Shown here piece after piece: positions 36,268-44,994 of a stretch of 64,000 bases of DNA; the first letter of the stretch is position 1, and every line of letters begins with the position of its first letter. The notes under the pieces are model-generated. The model saw only the letters and a program-made list of their open reading frames with translations, searched no databases and was not told the origin of the DNA. The DNA is taken from assembly GCA_018902545.1 (NCBI GenBank), contig JAHIQM010000020.1:124001-188000 (forward strand). The letters run 5' to 3'. The position numbers were made by a program, and so were the translations under genes. Source of the DNA: Pseudomonadota bacterium. Its GTDB lineage: Bacteria > Desulfobacterota > Desulfovibrionia > Desulfovibrionales > Desulfomicrobiaceae.

Positions 36268-37614
36268 TCACAGTCGGGGTAAGTACCTTTCCAGCTCGTA
36301 ATTTGTCACTTGCGAGCGGTACTGCTCCCATTCAACGTGTTTGTTGGCCAGGAATTTGGTGAAGATGTGGTCGCCGAGGGCTTCGCGGATCAGGGTGCTG
36401 CCCTCCATGGCTTCAAGGGCTGTCTCCAGGCTGCCCGGCAGGCTCTCGATGCCGCGAGCCCGGCGCTCTACTGCGGTCATGTTGTAGATGTCTTCTTCCA
36501 CGGGCGCGGACAGGACGTAGTTTTCTTCGATGCCCTTGAGACCCGCTGCGAGCATGCAGGCAAAGGTCAGGTACGGGTTGCAGGCCGGGTCCGGGGAGCG
36601 CAGTTCCACGCGGGTGGCAGCCTCCTTGCCGGGCTTGTACATGGGCACGCGGACCAGGGTGGAGCGGTTGCGCCGCGCCCAGGCAATGTTCGTCGGAGCC
36701 TCGAAGCCGGGCACGAGGCGCTTGTAGGAGTTGACCCACTGGTTGGTGATGGCCGTGAATTCCTTGCAGTGCGTAAGCAGCCCCGCGATATAGGATTTGG
36801 CCTCGCGGCTTAAGTGATGGTCTCCGTCGGCATCATAGAAGAGATTGCGGCCGTTCTTGAACAGGGACTGGTGCACATGCATGCCACTGCCGTTTTCCCC
36901 GTAAAGCGGCTTGGGCATAAAGGTCGCGTAGCAGCCGTTTTGCCGCGCGATCTCCTTGACCACCACGCGGTAGGTGATGGCCGTGTCCGCCATCTTGAGG
37001 GCGTCGGTATAGCGCAGGGCGAGTTCATGCTGGCTGGGTGCGACCTCATGGTGCCCGTACTCCACGGGGATGCTCATGGAGCGCAGGCAGGAGATGATTT
37101 CGCGGCGGATGTCCCCGGCCAGATCCAGCGGCGGCGCGTCGAAATAGCCGCCCGAGTCGAGCGGTTTGGGAGACGTTGAGCTTTCAAACAGGAAAAATTC
37201 GAGTTCAGGGCCGACATAGAAGGAATAGCCCTTGCTCGCCGCAGCCTGCAGGTTTCTTTTCAGGCAATGGCGGCTGTCCCCGGCAAAGGGGGTGCCGTTT
37301 GGTTCCAGAATGTCGCAGAACATGCGCGCGATGGGTGCGGCGGTCTGCCGCCAGGTGACCAGTTGAAAGGTGGCCGGATCCGGGATGGCGATCATGTCGC
37401 TTTCTTCAATTCTGCAAAAACCTTCCAGGGAAGAGCCGTCAAAACCCATGCCCTCCTCGAAGGCGGCCTCAAGTTCGCCGGGCAGGACCTGAAAGCTTTT
37501 CAGGGTTCCAAGCACATCAACGAACCAGAACTGGACCAGCTCGATCTTGTGTTCACGCACGGCTTTGACGACATCGTCAGAATTTTTGCAATTAAATATC
37601 GGATATTCAGGCAT
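36268..37614 (-). CDS. glnA: Glutamine synthetase, type I-alpha
   Basis: 448 residues from the ATG at 37614 (GGAGG eight bases upstream). Condenses glutamate and ammonia. Signatures: MGFDGSSLEGFCRIEESDM, VGPELEFFLFE, the Glu/His metal site in GENGSGMHVHQSLFKNG, and NRSTLVRVP. The length and lack of the 25-residue insertion fit the Bacillus/Thermotoga-like alpha subtype, which is not controlled by adenylylation at a Tyr in an NLYDLPPEE loop; here the region reads DIYNMTAVERRARG. It lies just downstream of the trp operon but is separated from trpA by a palindromic repeat and 149 bases. Confidence 0.93.
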   Translation of the reverse strand: MPEYPIFNCKNSDDVVKAVREHKIELVQFWFVDVLGTLKSFQVLPGELEAAFEEGMGFDGSSLEGFCRIEESDMIAIPDPATFQLVTWRQTAAPIARMFCDILEPNGTPFAGDSRHCLKRNLQAAASKGYSFYVGPELEFFLFESSTSPKPLDSGGYFDAPPLDLAGDIRREIISCLRSMSIPVEYGHHEVAPSQHELALRYTDALKMADTAITYRVVVKEIARQNGCYATFMPKPLYGENGSGMHVHQSLFKNGRNLFYDADGDHHLSREAKSYIAGLLTHCKEFTAITNQWVNSYKRLVPGFEAPTNIAWARRNRSTLVRVPMYKPGKEAATRVELRSPDPACNPYLTFACMLAAGLKGIEENYVLSAPVEEDIYNMTAVERRARGIESLPGSLETALEAMEGSTLIREALGDHIFTKFLANKHVEWEQYRSQVTNYELERYLPRL

Positions 37615-37624
37615 GGGTTTCCTC

Positions 37625-37641
37625 CGCAACAGGGTGTTGCG
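37625..37641 (-). other. Hairpin in the glnA leader next to the ribosome site
   Basis: CGCAACA and TGTTGCG flank a three-base loop; on the minus strand the GGAGG of glnA immediately follows the stem. It could modulate translation or be a protein-binding dyad; the sequence does not decide. Confidence 0.35.
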
Positions 37642-37709
37642 CAGAACCTAGCAAAGAGCGAAAGGCTTGTCTTGTTTTAGAGGGCGATTTGCAAAATTGG
37701 AAAATTGTT

Positions 37710-37737
37710 GTAGGGGCGAAAAATTTTTCGCCCCTAC
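37710..37737. repeat. Perfect 28-bp palindrome between trpA and glnA
   Basis: Half site GTAGGGGCGAAAAA followed directly by its exact complement. Such GTAGGGGCGA...TCGCCCCTAC palindromes recur as dispersed intergenic repeats in many bacterial genomes. It has no T run beyond its centre, so it is better viewed as a repeat than as the trp terminator. Confidence 0.65.
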
Positions 37738-37763
37738 GGATTGCGCGCATATCCACGGTGGGT

Positions 37764-38534
37764 TCATTCCCCGCACGCCGCCAAAAATTCATCCACGGCC
37801 CCCAGGCCGCTGGTGTCCATCAGATTGATGATGTGGCTACCGATTACGGCCACGTCGGCCAGACCATCGAGCATGCGTACATGCTCGGGGCTCGATATGC
37901 CGAAACCGGCGGCAATGGGCAGGCCGGCTTTTTTCTTCAGGTTTCGGACATAATCAACGCCCGTCTGATCAAGGCTGGCTCCGGCTCCGGTGATGCCGAC
38001 CTTGAGCGTTGTGTACAACAGGCCCGAGGCGCGACTGAGGATGGCGTCCAGGCGTGGGCTTTGCGTGTCCGGCGAAATGACCATGACCGGGTGCAGCCCG
38101 TGTTCGCGCGCGGCCCCGGCGTAGTCGCCATCGCTCTCATCCCAGGACAGGTCGGGCAGGATCAGGCCGCTGGCCCCGCTTTGCCTGGCCTTAGCCATGA
38201 ACGCGCCTTGCCCCATGGCGAAGGGAATGTTGGCGTAGGTCATGAACAGGAACGCTACTTCCGGCAGTTCCCTGGAAAGGGCCGCGCACAGCTCGAAGCA
38301 GTGACGGGGCGTGACGCCCTGATCCAGGGCCGCCTGATTGGCGCGCATGATGGTCGGGCCATCGGCCAGCGGATCGGTAAAGGGGATCTGGATTTCAATA
38401 AGCTTCACCCCCCGCAGGGCCATGAGCCGGATGAGATCTGCGTTCACGTCCAGATTCGGGTACCCGGCCACTACATGGGTCATGAGCTGGATGCCTGCCG
38501 CGTCTGCCAGCGCCCGGTCGATATTATTTTCCAT
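37764..38534 (-). CDS. trpA: Tryptophan synthase alpha chain
   Basis: 256 residues. Cleaves indole-3-glycerol phosphate and passes indole to TrpB. The catalytic Glu is in [17 protein letters not shown] and the Asp in [13 protein letters not shown]; the phosphate site is in [10 protein letters not shown] and [12 protein letters not shown]. The usual GVTG loop reads GITGAGA. Last gene of the aromatic operon, overlapping trpB by 11 bases. Confidence 0.94.
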   Translation of the reverse strand: MENNIDRALADAAGIQLMTHVVAGYPNLDVNADLIRLMALRGVKLIEIQIPFTDPLADGPTIMRANQAALDQGVTPRHCFELCAALSRELPEVAFLFMTYANIPFAMGQGAFMAKARQSGASGLILPDLSWDESDGDYAGAAREHGLHPVMVISPDTQSPRLDAILSRASGLLYTTLKVGITGAGASLDQTGVDYVRNLKKKAGLPIAAGFGISSPEHVRMLDGLADVAVIGSHIINLMDTSGLGAVDEFLAACGE

Positions 38535-39762
38535 GACGCACCTCGTTTTCCAAAAAAGCGATCCAGTTTTCGCGGTCCAGTTCCATGGCCGTGATGAAGA
38601 TGTCCTTGTCTCCGCGCCCGGAGATGTTGACGATCATGATCTCGTCCTTGGGCAGTGTCGGCGCCAGCTCGATGGCTCTGGCCACGGCGTGGGAGGATTC
38701 AAGGGCCGGGATGATCCCCTCCAACCGCGTCATGCGTTTGAAGGCGTCCAGGGCTTTCACGTCGGTGATGGGCGAAAATTCCACGATATTCTGGTCATAA
38801 AGCCAGGCCAGTTCCGGCCCGACACCGGCGTAGTCAAGCCCGGCCGAGACCGAATGGGTGTTCTGCAGCTGTCCGCTTTCGTCCTGCAAAAAGTAACTCT
38901 TGTAGCCCTGCACGATGCCGATCTTGGGGCTGCCTCCGAAGCGGGCCGCATTGTCGCCGATCGCCGGTCCGCGTCCGCCCGCCTCTGCGCCGTGGAAGCG
39001 GATGCCCGGATCATTCAGGAAGGGATGAAACAGACCGATGGAATTGGAGCCGCCGCCCACGCAGGCCACCAGATGGCTTGGCAGGCGGCCTTCGCGTTCC
39101 ATGATCTGGGCGCGCGCTTCGCGGCCGATGACGGACTGGAAGTCGCGCACCATGACCGGGTAGGGGAATGGCCCCAGGGCCGAGCCCAGAATGTAGTGCG
39201 TGTTTTTTAAGTTCTGAATCCAGTATTTGAGGGTGGCGTTGACCGCGTCTTTGAGGGTTCTGGTGCCGTCGGTGACCGGGACGACTTCGGCTCCAAGGAG
39301 TTTCATGGCGTAGACGTTGGGATACTGGCGGCGCACGTCCACCTCGCCCATGAAGACCTTGCATTCAAGGCCAAACCGCGCGGCCACCGTGGCCGAGGCC
39401 AGGCCGTGCTGCCCCGCGCCCGTCTCGGCGATGACCTTGGTCTTGCCCAGCCGCTTGGCCAGCAGGGCCTGGCCGAGGGCGTTGTTGATCTTGTGCGCGC
39501 CGGTGTGCGCCAGCCCTTCGAGTTTCAGGTAGATTTTGCAGCCGCCCAGTTCTCGGGTCAGATTCTCGGCATAGTAGAGCGGCGTGGGACGGCCGCAGTA
39601 GTTTTGATACAGATCCGTCAGTTCGGCCGTGAACTCGGGATCGTCCTTGTATTTCAGGTAGCCCTGTTCGAGTTCCTCAAGGGCCGGAACAAGCATCTCC
39701 GGCACGTAGCGCCCCCCGTAAGGGCCGAAATGGCGCGGGAGCATGTCCGATATTCTGCTCAT
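38524..39762 (-). CDS. trpB: Tryptophan synthase beta chain
   Basis: 412 residues from the ATG at 39762, which overlaps the trpF stop. PLP enzyme that joins indole and serine. [12 protein letters not shown], the PLP Lys in [38 protein letters not shown] and the phosphate-binding [13 protein letters not shown] are all intact. It is a standard TrpB1 type. A much longer upstream extension is open but overlaps trpF and lacks family resemblance. Confidence 0.96.
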   Translation of the reverse strand: MSRISDMLPRHFGPYGGRYVPEMLVPALEELEQGYLKYKDDPEFTAELTDLYQNYCGRPTPLYYAENLTRELGGCKIYLKLEGLAHTGAHKINNALGQALLAKRLGKTKVIAETGAGQHGLASATVAARFGLECKVFMGEVDVRRQYPNVYAMKLLGAEVVPVTDGTRTLKDAVNATLKYWIQNLKNTHYILGSALGPFPYPVMVRDFQSVIGREARAQIMEREGRLPSHLVACVGGGSNSIGLFHPFLNDPGIRFHGAEAGGRGPAIGDNAARFGGSPKIGIVQGYKSYFLQDESGQLQNTHSVSAGLDYAGVGPELAWLYDQNIVEFSPITDVKALDAFKRMTRLEGIIPALESSHAVARAIELAPTLPKDEIMIVNISGRGDKDIFITAMELDRENWIAFLENEVRHGK

Positions 39763-40373
39763 GATTTTCCTCGCAGTAGTTGTAAGGCGGTGCGTATTTT
39801 TTCGTGATCCTTGATCCCGGGGGCGCTTTCCACTCCGGAGTTGAGATCGAATCCGGCCGCGCCGGTGGTTTTCATGACCGTCAGATTGTGCGGCCCAAGG
39901 CCCCCGGCCAGATACCAGGGGTGGGGGCATTGCAGTTTTTGCAGGTCTTTGGGGGCGAGGCTCTTGCCGTGTCCGCCGCCGCTTGTGCCGCTGTCCAGCA
40001 GAATGGCCCGGCAGGCCGGAGCGAAGAGGAGCATGTCCGTGACCAGACGCTCCACCGTTGGATAACGCTCGGGCCACATGGTCTTGATGACGCGCTCAGG
40101 GCCAAGGGCAAGGCACTGCTCCACGGTGTGTCCGCCGTGAAGCTGGAGCAGATCGAGGCCCGCCCCGGCGGCAATGGCCTGGATTTCCTCCACGCCCTGG
40201 CGCACAAAGACTCCGGTCTTGAGGGCGCGGCTGGGCTTTTGGGCGCAGGCCCATTCCTGGGCGACGTTTCGGGGGCTCTCGGGATGAAAGATGAAACCCA
40301 GGAGATCGATGCCGAGCGCGTCGCAAAATTCGACATCCTCCGCCCTGGTCATGCCGCAGACCTTGATGATCAT
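39759..40373 (-). CDS. trpF: Phosphoribosylanthranilate isomerase
   Basis: 204 residues. Amadori rearrangement in the Trp pathway. Starts [20 protein letters not shown], with the catalytic Cys in KVCGM and the Asp in [16 protein letters not shown], and ends [12 protein letters not shown]...[16 protein letters not shown]. Free-standing rather than fused to TrpC. Overlaps both neighbours by four bases. Confidence 0.94.
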   Translation of the reverse strand: MIIKVCGMTRAEDVEFCDALGIDLLGFIFHPESPRNVAQEWACAQKPSRALKTGVFVRQGVEEIQAIAAGAGLDLLQLHGGHTVEQCLALGPERVIKTMWPERYPTVERLVTDMLLFAPACRAILLDSGTSGGGHGKSLAPKDLQKLQCPHPWYLAGGLGPHNLTVMKTTGAAGFDLNSGVESAPGIKDHEKIRTALQLLRGKS

Positions 40374-41143
40374 GACTGGCCTCCGGTAAGCGCGGCAAGG
40401 CCCTGACCTGGATCGCCGTGCTGCATGAGCGCCGTGCCGATGAGCAGCGCGTCCAGACCGGCGGCCTTGAGTTCCCTGACCTGCTCTGGCGTATTGATGC
40501 CGCTGGCCCCGATCCAGATTTCACCGGTCTGCTTGCGCCGCACCATGTCCAGGCAGCGGCCAAGGTCCGTGGTCAGCGTGTCCAGGTCGCGGTTGTTGAC
40601 CTGGATGATGGTGCTCCCGATCTCCTTGGCCCGGTCCAGATCGCGCTCATCGAAGACCTCAACCACCGGCTCAAGGCCGTTTGTCAGGCACAGGGCGTGC
40701 AGCTGGGCCAGTTCGTCAAGCTCATCGAACATGCGCACGATGAGCAGGATGGCCGAGGCAGCAGTGGCCATGGTCGCCTCCACCTGCAGGGGGTGGATGA
40801 TGAAATCTTTGCGTAGCAAGGGCAGCCCCAGCGGCGCGACCTCGGCCAAGAAGGAGAGGTCGCCCTTGAAATAGGTCGATTCCGTGAGAATCGAGAGGGC
40901 GCAGGCTCCGGCCTCTGCGTATCCCCGGCAGGCTTGCAGGGGCAGAACGTCCAGATTGATGTCGCCCCTGGACGGGGAGGCGCGCTTGTATTCGGCGATG
41001 ATCCCCGATGTCCCTGGCCGGGTCAGGGCCGCACCGAATTCCGGGCGCAGGCCGTCATGGGGAGCGTGCCTGTGTCCCGCGTCGCGCAGACGGATGAGCT
41101 CGTCGACTTCAGCTTGCTTGGCCCGGCGGAATTTCTCAAGCAT
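40370..41143 (-). CDS. trpC: Indole-3-glycerol phosphate synthase
   Basis: 257 residues. TIM-barrel enzyme. Recognisable are IIAEYKRASPSRGDI (catalytic Lys), LLRKDFIIHPLQVEATMA, the Asn motif IIQVNNRDLDTL and IGASGINTPEQV. Overlaps trpD by eight bases and trpF by four. Confidence 0.94.
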   Translation of the reverse strand: MLEKFRRAKQAEVDELIRLRDAGHRHAPHDGLRPEFGAALTRPGTSGIIAEYKRASPSRGDINLDVLPLQACRGYAEAGACALSILTESTYFKGDLSFLAEVAPLGLPLLRKDFIIHPLQVEATMATAASAILLIVRMFDELDELAQLHALCLTNGLEPVVEVFDERDLDRAKEIGSTIIQVNNRDLDTLTTDLGRCLDMVRRKQTGEIWIGASGINTPEQVRELKAAGLDALLIGTALMQHGDPGQGLAALTGGQS

Positions 41144-42137
41144 GGAGCGCTCCGCTCAGGAGCCCTTGCTCCACTTTAGCCTTGGCCATCTCCATGGCCA
41201 GTTCCAGCGACAGATCGTCCTCCAGCAGAAAAAGGGCCACGCCCAGGTTCAGGGTGACCATGTCTTTAAGGGATTTTGGTCCCTGTCCGGCCAGGACCTG
41301 GCGCTGGAGTTTCAGGGCCTCTTCCTTGCTGTCGCAGGCCAGATCTCTGGGGATGCAGGTCGTGAGGCCAAAATCCGCCGGGTCGATGACCGCCTCGCGG
41401 ATTTTGCCGTGCTCAACGAAGATGACCTGGCCAGGACCACAGGGGGTTAGCTCGTCGAATCCGCCTGCGCCATGCAAGATGGCCGCGCGTTCAAGGCCTT
41501 TTCTGGCCGCCAGCACCTGGGCGATCATGGGCGCGAAGCGAAAATCCGGCACGCCGAGGATTTGGTGCGTGGGCAAGGCCGGATTCAAAAGCGGGCCCAT
41601 GAGGTTGAAGATGGTGCGCACGCCCAGCTGCTGCCGCACCGGGCCGACATGCTTGAAGGCCGGATGAAAATGCGGGGCGAAGAGGAAGACGAAGTTGCGC
41701 TTGGCCAGCTCCGCCCGCGCTTCCTCGGGTTCCGTGACCAGGGGGTAGCCCAGATCCTCGACCACATCGGCGCTGCCGCATTTGCTTGATACGGCGCGGT
41801 TGCCGTGCTTGACGACCTGATAGCCCATGTCGGCCAGGAAAAAGGACACGGCTGTTGAGCAATTGAAGCTCTGTTGGCCGTCTCCGCCCGTGCCGCAGGT
41901 GTCGATGCGCTTGCCCGAGAGCCCGGGGATGAGCCGGGCCTGGCCAAGTGCCGCATCCACCGCAGCCGAGAGCTCGGCGGCGGTTTCGCCCTTGGCCCGC
42001 AGGCCCATCAGAAAGGCGCCGGCCTGCACCGGGGAGACCGCGCCGGTCAGCAGAAGGTCGAAAGCCTCCTTGGCCTGGACGCCGGAAAGATCAGCGCCGG
42101 TGGCCAGATATTCAAGAATATGGCTGATGGTGTTCAT
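41136..42137 (-). CDS. trpD: Anthranilate phosphoribosyltransferase
   Basis: 333 residues. Transfers the phosphoribosyl group to anthranilate. The PRPP site is in DTCGTGGDGQQSFNCSTAVSF (DTCGTGGDG then NCSTAVSF), with VKHGNRAVSSKCGSAD and IFNLMGPLLNPA following. It begins three bases after trpG and is not fused to it. Confidence 0.95.
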   Translation of the reverse strand: MNTISHILEYLATGADLSGVQAKEAFDLLLTGAVSPVQAGAFLMGLRAKGETAAELSAAVDAALGQARLIPGLSGKRIDTCGTGGDGQQSFNCSTAVSFFLADMGYQVVKHGNRAVSSKCGSADVVEDLGYPLVTEPEEARAELAKRNFVFLFAPHFHPAFKHVGPVRQQLGVRTIFNLMGPLLNPALPTHQILGVPDFRFAPMIAQVLAARKGLERAAILHGAGGFDELTPCGPGQVIFVEHGKIREAVIDPADFGLTTCIPRDLACDSKEEALKLQRQVLAGQGPKSLKDMVTLNLGVALFLLEDDLSLELAMEMAKAKVEQGLLSGALHA

Positions 42138-42140
42138 GGC

Positions 42141-42722
42141 TTACTCCACGCGGATGTTGCACATTTTCAGGAAGTTATTGAGGAGCTTCGGCCCTTCCGG
42201 CGTGAGCACGGATTCAGGATGGAACTGCACGCCGACCCAGGGGCGGTCCTTGAAGGCCAGGGCCATGACCTCATTGTCTTCGGTGCGGGCGGTGACGGTG
42301 AAAGGCAGGTCCCCCTCTTCATGCACGGCCAGGGAATGGTAGCGACCGATCTGCATGGGGTTTGGCAGCCCGTCAAAAAGGCCTGTCCCGTCGTGCCGGA
42401 TGCTCGAGGTCTTGCCGTGCATGATCCGCTGGGCCGAGCCCACGGTCACGCCGCTGTGGTGCGACAGGGTCTGATGTCCGAGGCATACCCCCAGGACCGG
42501 CACGCTGCGTGGCACCAGATCCAGAAACTTTAAGCACAGCCCCGTGTTGCGCGGATGGCTCGGGCCGGGGGAGATGATCGCCCCCTGAAGGCGCGGATCC
42601 GTGGCCAGGGTCAGGATTTTCTGCTCGTTATTACGAAGCACCAAGGGGTTTGCGCCCAAAGATTGGAAAACCTGAACCAGGTTGAAAGTAAACGAGTCAA
42701 AGTTGTCTATCAGTAAAATCAT
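42141..42722 (-). CDS. trpG: Anthranilate synthase component II (glutamine amidotransferase)
   Basis: 193 residues. Supplies ammonia to TrpE. Class I amidotransferase triad: Cys in GVCLGHQTL, His and Glu in FHPESVLT. Starts MILLIDNFDSFTFNLVQ. The start lies 26 bases inside trpE and has a GGAGG ribosome site. Confidence 0.95.
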   Translation of the reverse strand: MILLIDNFDSFTFNLVQVFQSLGANPLVLRNNEQKILTLATDPRLQGAIISPGPSHPRNTGLCLKFLDLVPRSVPVLGVCLGHQTLSHHSGVTVGSAQRIMHGKTSSIRHDGTGLFDGLPNPMQIGRYHSLAVHEEGDLPFTVTARTEDNEVMALAFKDRPWVGVQFHPESVLTPEGPKLLNNFLKMCNIRVE

Positions 42723-44109
42723 CTCCGCCTCCGGTGCTGGTGATGGCCTTTAAAATCGCTCTGGCCTTGTTGTGACACTCCTGCCATTCCTTTTCGGGGT
42801 CCGAATCAAAGACCAGTCCCGCGCCCGCCTGCCAGTTGATCTGGCCGTTTTCCACCCACAGGGAGCGGATGGTGATGCCGGTATCAAGGTTGACCTGTCC
42901 CTGGTCCAGGCCGATCCAGCCGATGCCGCCGGCATAGGGGCCGCGATCGAGCTTTTCCTCTTCCGCGATGATCTGCATGGCCCTGATCTTGGGCGCCCCG
43001 GAGACAGTCCCGGCCGGGAATCCGGCCTTCAGGACGTCGATGGCGTCAAGGCCCTCGGCCAGGTGCGCCGAGAGGTAGGAGGTCAGGTGCATGACATGGG
43101 AAAAACGTTCGACCTGCATGTATTTGTCGACGTGTACGGTGCCGGGGGCGGCGATGCGCCCGAGGTCGTTGCGGCCCAGGTCCACGAGCATGACGTGTTC
43201 GGCCCGCTCCTTTTCATCGCCCAGCAGTTCCTCGGCCAGGGCCTGATCCTCGGCCTCGGTGTGTCCGCGCACGCGGGTTCCGGCTATCGGGCGCAATTGC
43301 AAGAGGCCGTCCTCGCAGCGGATGAGCAGTTCCGGAGATGAACCCATGATGGTCAGCTCTCCAAAGGACATGAAGAAGGTGTAAGGGGACGGGTTGATCT
43401 GGCGCAGCCTTCTGTAAAGCTCGAAGGCGGAGCCGGAAAACGAGGCCGAGAAGCGGGTCGAGAGGACGATCTGGATGGCTTCGCCCTGGGTGATCAGGTC
43501 CTTTGCCCGGCCCACCCGGCGCAGGAATTCATCCTGGTTCGGAGTGGTGGTGATGGCTCCGACGACCGGCGGGGCCGGAGTGCTCGGCCGCTGGCAGCCG
43601 TTCAGATTCGTCGAGGAATCCAGCGTCAGATAGCAGCAGCGGTGGTGCAGATGGTCGAAAAGGATGACCTTGCCCGGCAGGACCATGATGGAGCGCGCTC
43701 CCTCGGGGGGCAGCTTGTCGGCCAGGGCTGGCTCGAATATGCCGCCCATGTTGTAGGCCATGTAGCCGCACACGCTTCTGGTCACCGCCGGAAGTGGGCC
43801 CAGATTTTCGGGTCCGGTGACGGTCAGTTCGGCCAGGCACGCGCGCAGCCCGGACACGTAATCCTGGCCGCTGAATTCTTTGAGGCCGTGCAGGCGCGGG
43901 TCATAGCTCTGCACGTCGAGTTTGCCGCCGGCGCAGGACAGGATCAGACGAAAATCCCAGCCGATGAGGCTGTACCGGCCCAGCCGCCCGTCAACTTCGG
44001 TGCTCTCAAGGAGAAACCCCTGTTTTTCGCGCACCAGCGTCAGGTACAGAGAGATGGGCGTCTGTGTGTCCGCCGGGAGCCAGGTCCCCTGTTGGGGTAG
44101 GGTGATCAT
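42697..44109 (-). CDS. trpE: Anthranilate synthase component I
   Basis: 470 residues. Converts chorismate to anthranilate. The feedback site LLES is present near residue 33 (GFLLESTEVDGRLGRYS), so inhibition by Trp is expected. The catalytic part has EAIQIVLSTRFSASF, PELLIRCEDGLLQLRPIAGTR, MLVDLGRNDLGRIA and GTVSGAPKIRAMQII. GGAG lies six bases before the ATG. It is the first trp gene and lies 33 bases after an intrinsic terminator, too close for an independent promoter, which is part of the case for an attenuator here. Confidence 0.96.
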   Translation of the reverse strand: MITLPQQGTWLPADTQTPISLYLTLVREKQGFLLESTEVDGRLGRYSLIGWDFRLILSCAGGKLDVQSYDPRLHGLKEFSGQDYVSGLRACLAELTVTGPENLGPLPAVTRSVCGYMAYNMGGIFEPALADKLPPEGARSIMVLPGKVILFDHLHHRCCYLTLDSSTNLNGCQRPSTPAPPVVGAITTTPNQDEFLRRVGRAKDLITQGEAIQIVLSTRFSASFSGSAFELYRRLRQINPSPYTFFMSFGELTIMGSSPELLIRCEDGLLQLRPIAGTRVRGHTEAEDQALAEELLGDEKERAEHVMLVDLGRNDLGRIAAPGTVHVDKYMQVERFSHVMHLTSYLSAHLAEGLDAIDVLKAGFPAGTVSGAPKIRAMQIIAEEEKLDRGPYAGGIGWIGLDQGQVNLDTGITIRSLWVENGQINWQAGAGLVFDSDPEKEWQECHNKARAILKAITSTGGGDDFTDRQL

Positions 44110-44141
44110 GGTGCCTCCATAATCGACTGTTGAATTTGGAT

Positions 44142-44173
44142 AAAAAAAAGCCGGATCCTGGAGGATCCGGCTT
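44142..44173 (-). terminator. Intrinsic terminator between tyrA and trpE (attenuator)
   Basis: On the minus strand an 11-bp perfect stem AAGCCGGATCC/GGATCCGGCTT with loop TCCA is followed by a run of eight T counting the stem end (44149-44142). It lies within an otherwise tightly packed operon, 42 bases after the tyrA stop and 33 before the trpE ATG. Confidence 0.85.
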
Positions 44174-44259
44174 CTAATGCCTTTTATGCCTGAACTAACG
44201 GCACTGCGTTGCCGTCAGGAAGCGGGTCCCCCTGCGTCATGCTGCTTGCGCCACCACCA
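44160..44259 (-). promoter_or_regulatory. Putative Trp attenuator formed by the 3' end of tyrA
   Basis: Three consecutive Trp codons (44259-44251) lie 11 codons before the tyrA stop. The last 15 coding bases, GGGGGACCCGCTTCC (44232-44218), can pair with GAAGCCGGATCCTCC (44174-44160), which includes the whole 5' arm of the terminator: about 13 pairs with one mismatch and one bulge. A ribosome stalled at the Trp codons would leave the first segment free to form this antiterminator; a ribosome reaching the stop codon would cover it and let the terminator form. A separate hairpin (CCTGA/TCAGG and CGGCA/TGCCG, 44188-44219) lies between. Inference from complementarity, not demonstrated. Confidence 0.6.
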
Positions 44260-44994
44260 AAGAGCCTTCTGGCTGAGCAGTTCCAGATCGCCGCCGGCGG
44301 CGACGTTCAGGTATGAACGGAACATGCGCACGGCCTCAAGACTGTGCGGATTTGCTTCGAACATGGTGGAGAAGAGGGGAGCGTCCTCGGTGATCATTTT
44401 CGTGGCCGCTTCAACGCGTCGTCCGAACGAGGGCGTGAAGAAACGCTCGATTCCGTTTTCCAGAGGGGAAGCACAGAGGTAAGCGACGGTGGTCACGAAG
44501 TTGAGTCCTTGGATGTAGGCCATGGCTTGGTCATGCTCATCGGCCGTTGTGATGAATGGGGAGAATCCCAGTGCGCGGAAGCAGTCTGATAGATTATCGC
44601 TTGCCGCTTGGTCACGTCCGAGAGTTACGGCAATACGCAACTCCGCGTCAAGTGTCTGGGGGCCGAAAAGTGGATGCGTGCCGACGACAGGCGTGGTGGT
44701 CAGCGCCAGCATCTCGCGCAGGGGTTGGACCTTGACCGAGCAGATGTCGGCCAGGATGCAGTCCTGCGTCAGATGCGGCGCTAGCGCCTGAGTGACGTCT
44801 TTCACTGCCGTGATAGGTACGCACAGTAAGACCAGGGCTGCTTTGCGCACGGCCTCGGGCAGGGCGGTCAGGTCCAGCGGGTGGTCGAATTCCGTCACGG
44901 GATTGCCTGCCTCGCGAAAGCTCCGCACGAACCGCGCCCCCATCTGGCCCTTGGCGCCGATGACCACGATGGCCGATGTCTGGCTAAGACTCAT
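44215..44994 (-). CDS. tyrA: Prephenate dehydrogenase family protein
   Basis: 259 residues from the ATG at 44994, which has GGGAG six bases upstream; the in-frame TTG at 45018 is weaker. NAD(P)-binding N-terminus AIVVIGAKGQMGARFVRSF, then the conserved VLLCVPITAVKDV, ILADICSVKVQPL and VGTHPLFGPQ. It leads to Tyr from prephenate. It is short: neither a chorismate mutase nor an ACT domain is fused, so allosteric control by Tyr is not obvious. The C-terminus contains ALWWWRKQHD; the three Trp codons are also part of a likely attenuator for trpE. Overlaps aroA by 11 bases. Confidence 0.88.
   Translation of the reverse strand: MSLSQTSAIVVIGAKGQMGARFVRSFREAGNPVTEFDHPLDLTALPEAVRKAALVLLCVPITAVKDVTQALAPHLTQDCILADICSVKVQPLREMLALTTTPVVGTHPLFGPQTLDAELRIAVTLGRDQAASDNLSDCFRALGFSPFITTADEHDQAMAYIQGLNFVTTVAYLCASPLENGIERFFTPSFGRRVEAATKMITEDAPLFSTMFEANPHSLEAVRMFRSYLNVAAGGDLELLSQKALWWWRKQHDAGGPAS

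Noticed and set aside
44142-44173. Terminator before trpE as a plain operon end
   Set aside because: Only 33 bases separate it from the trpE start, too few for a promoter, and the upstream complementarity plus Trp codons fit an attenuator better.
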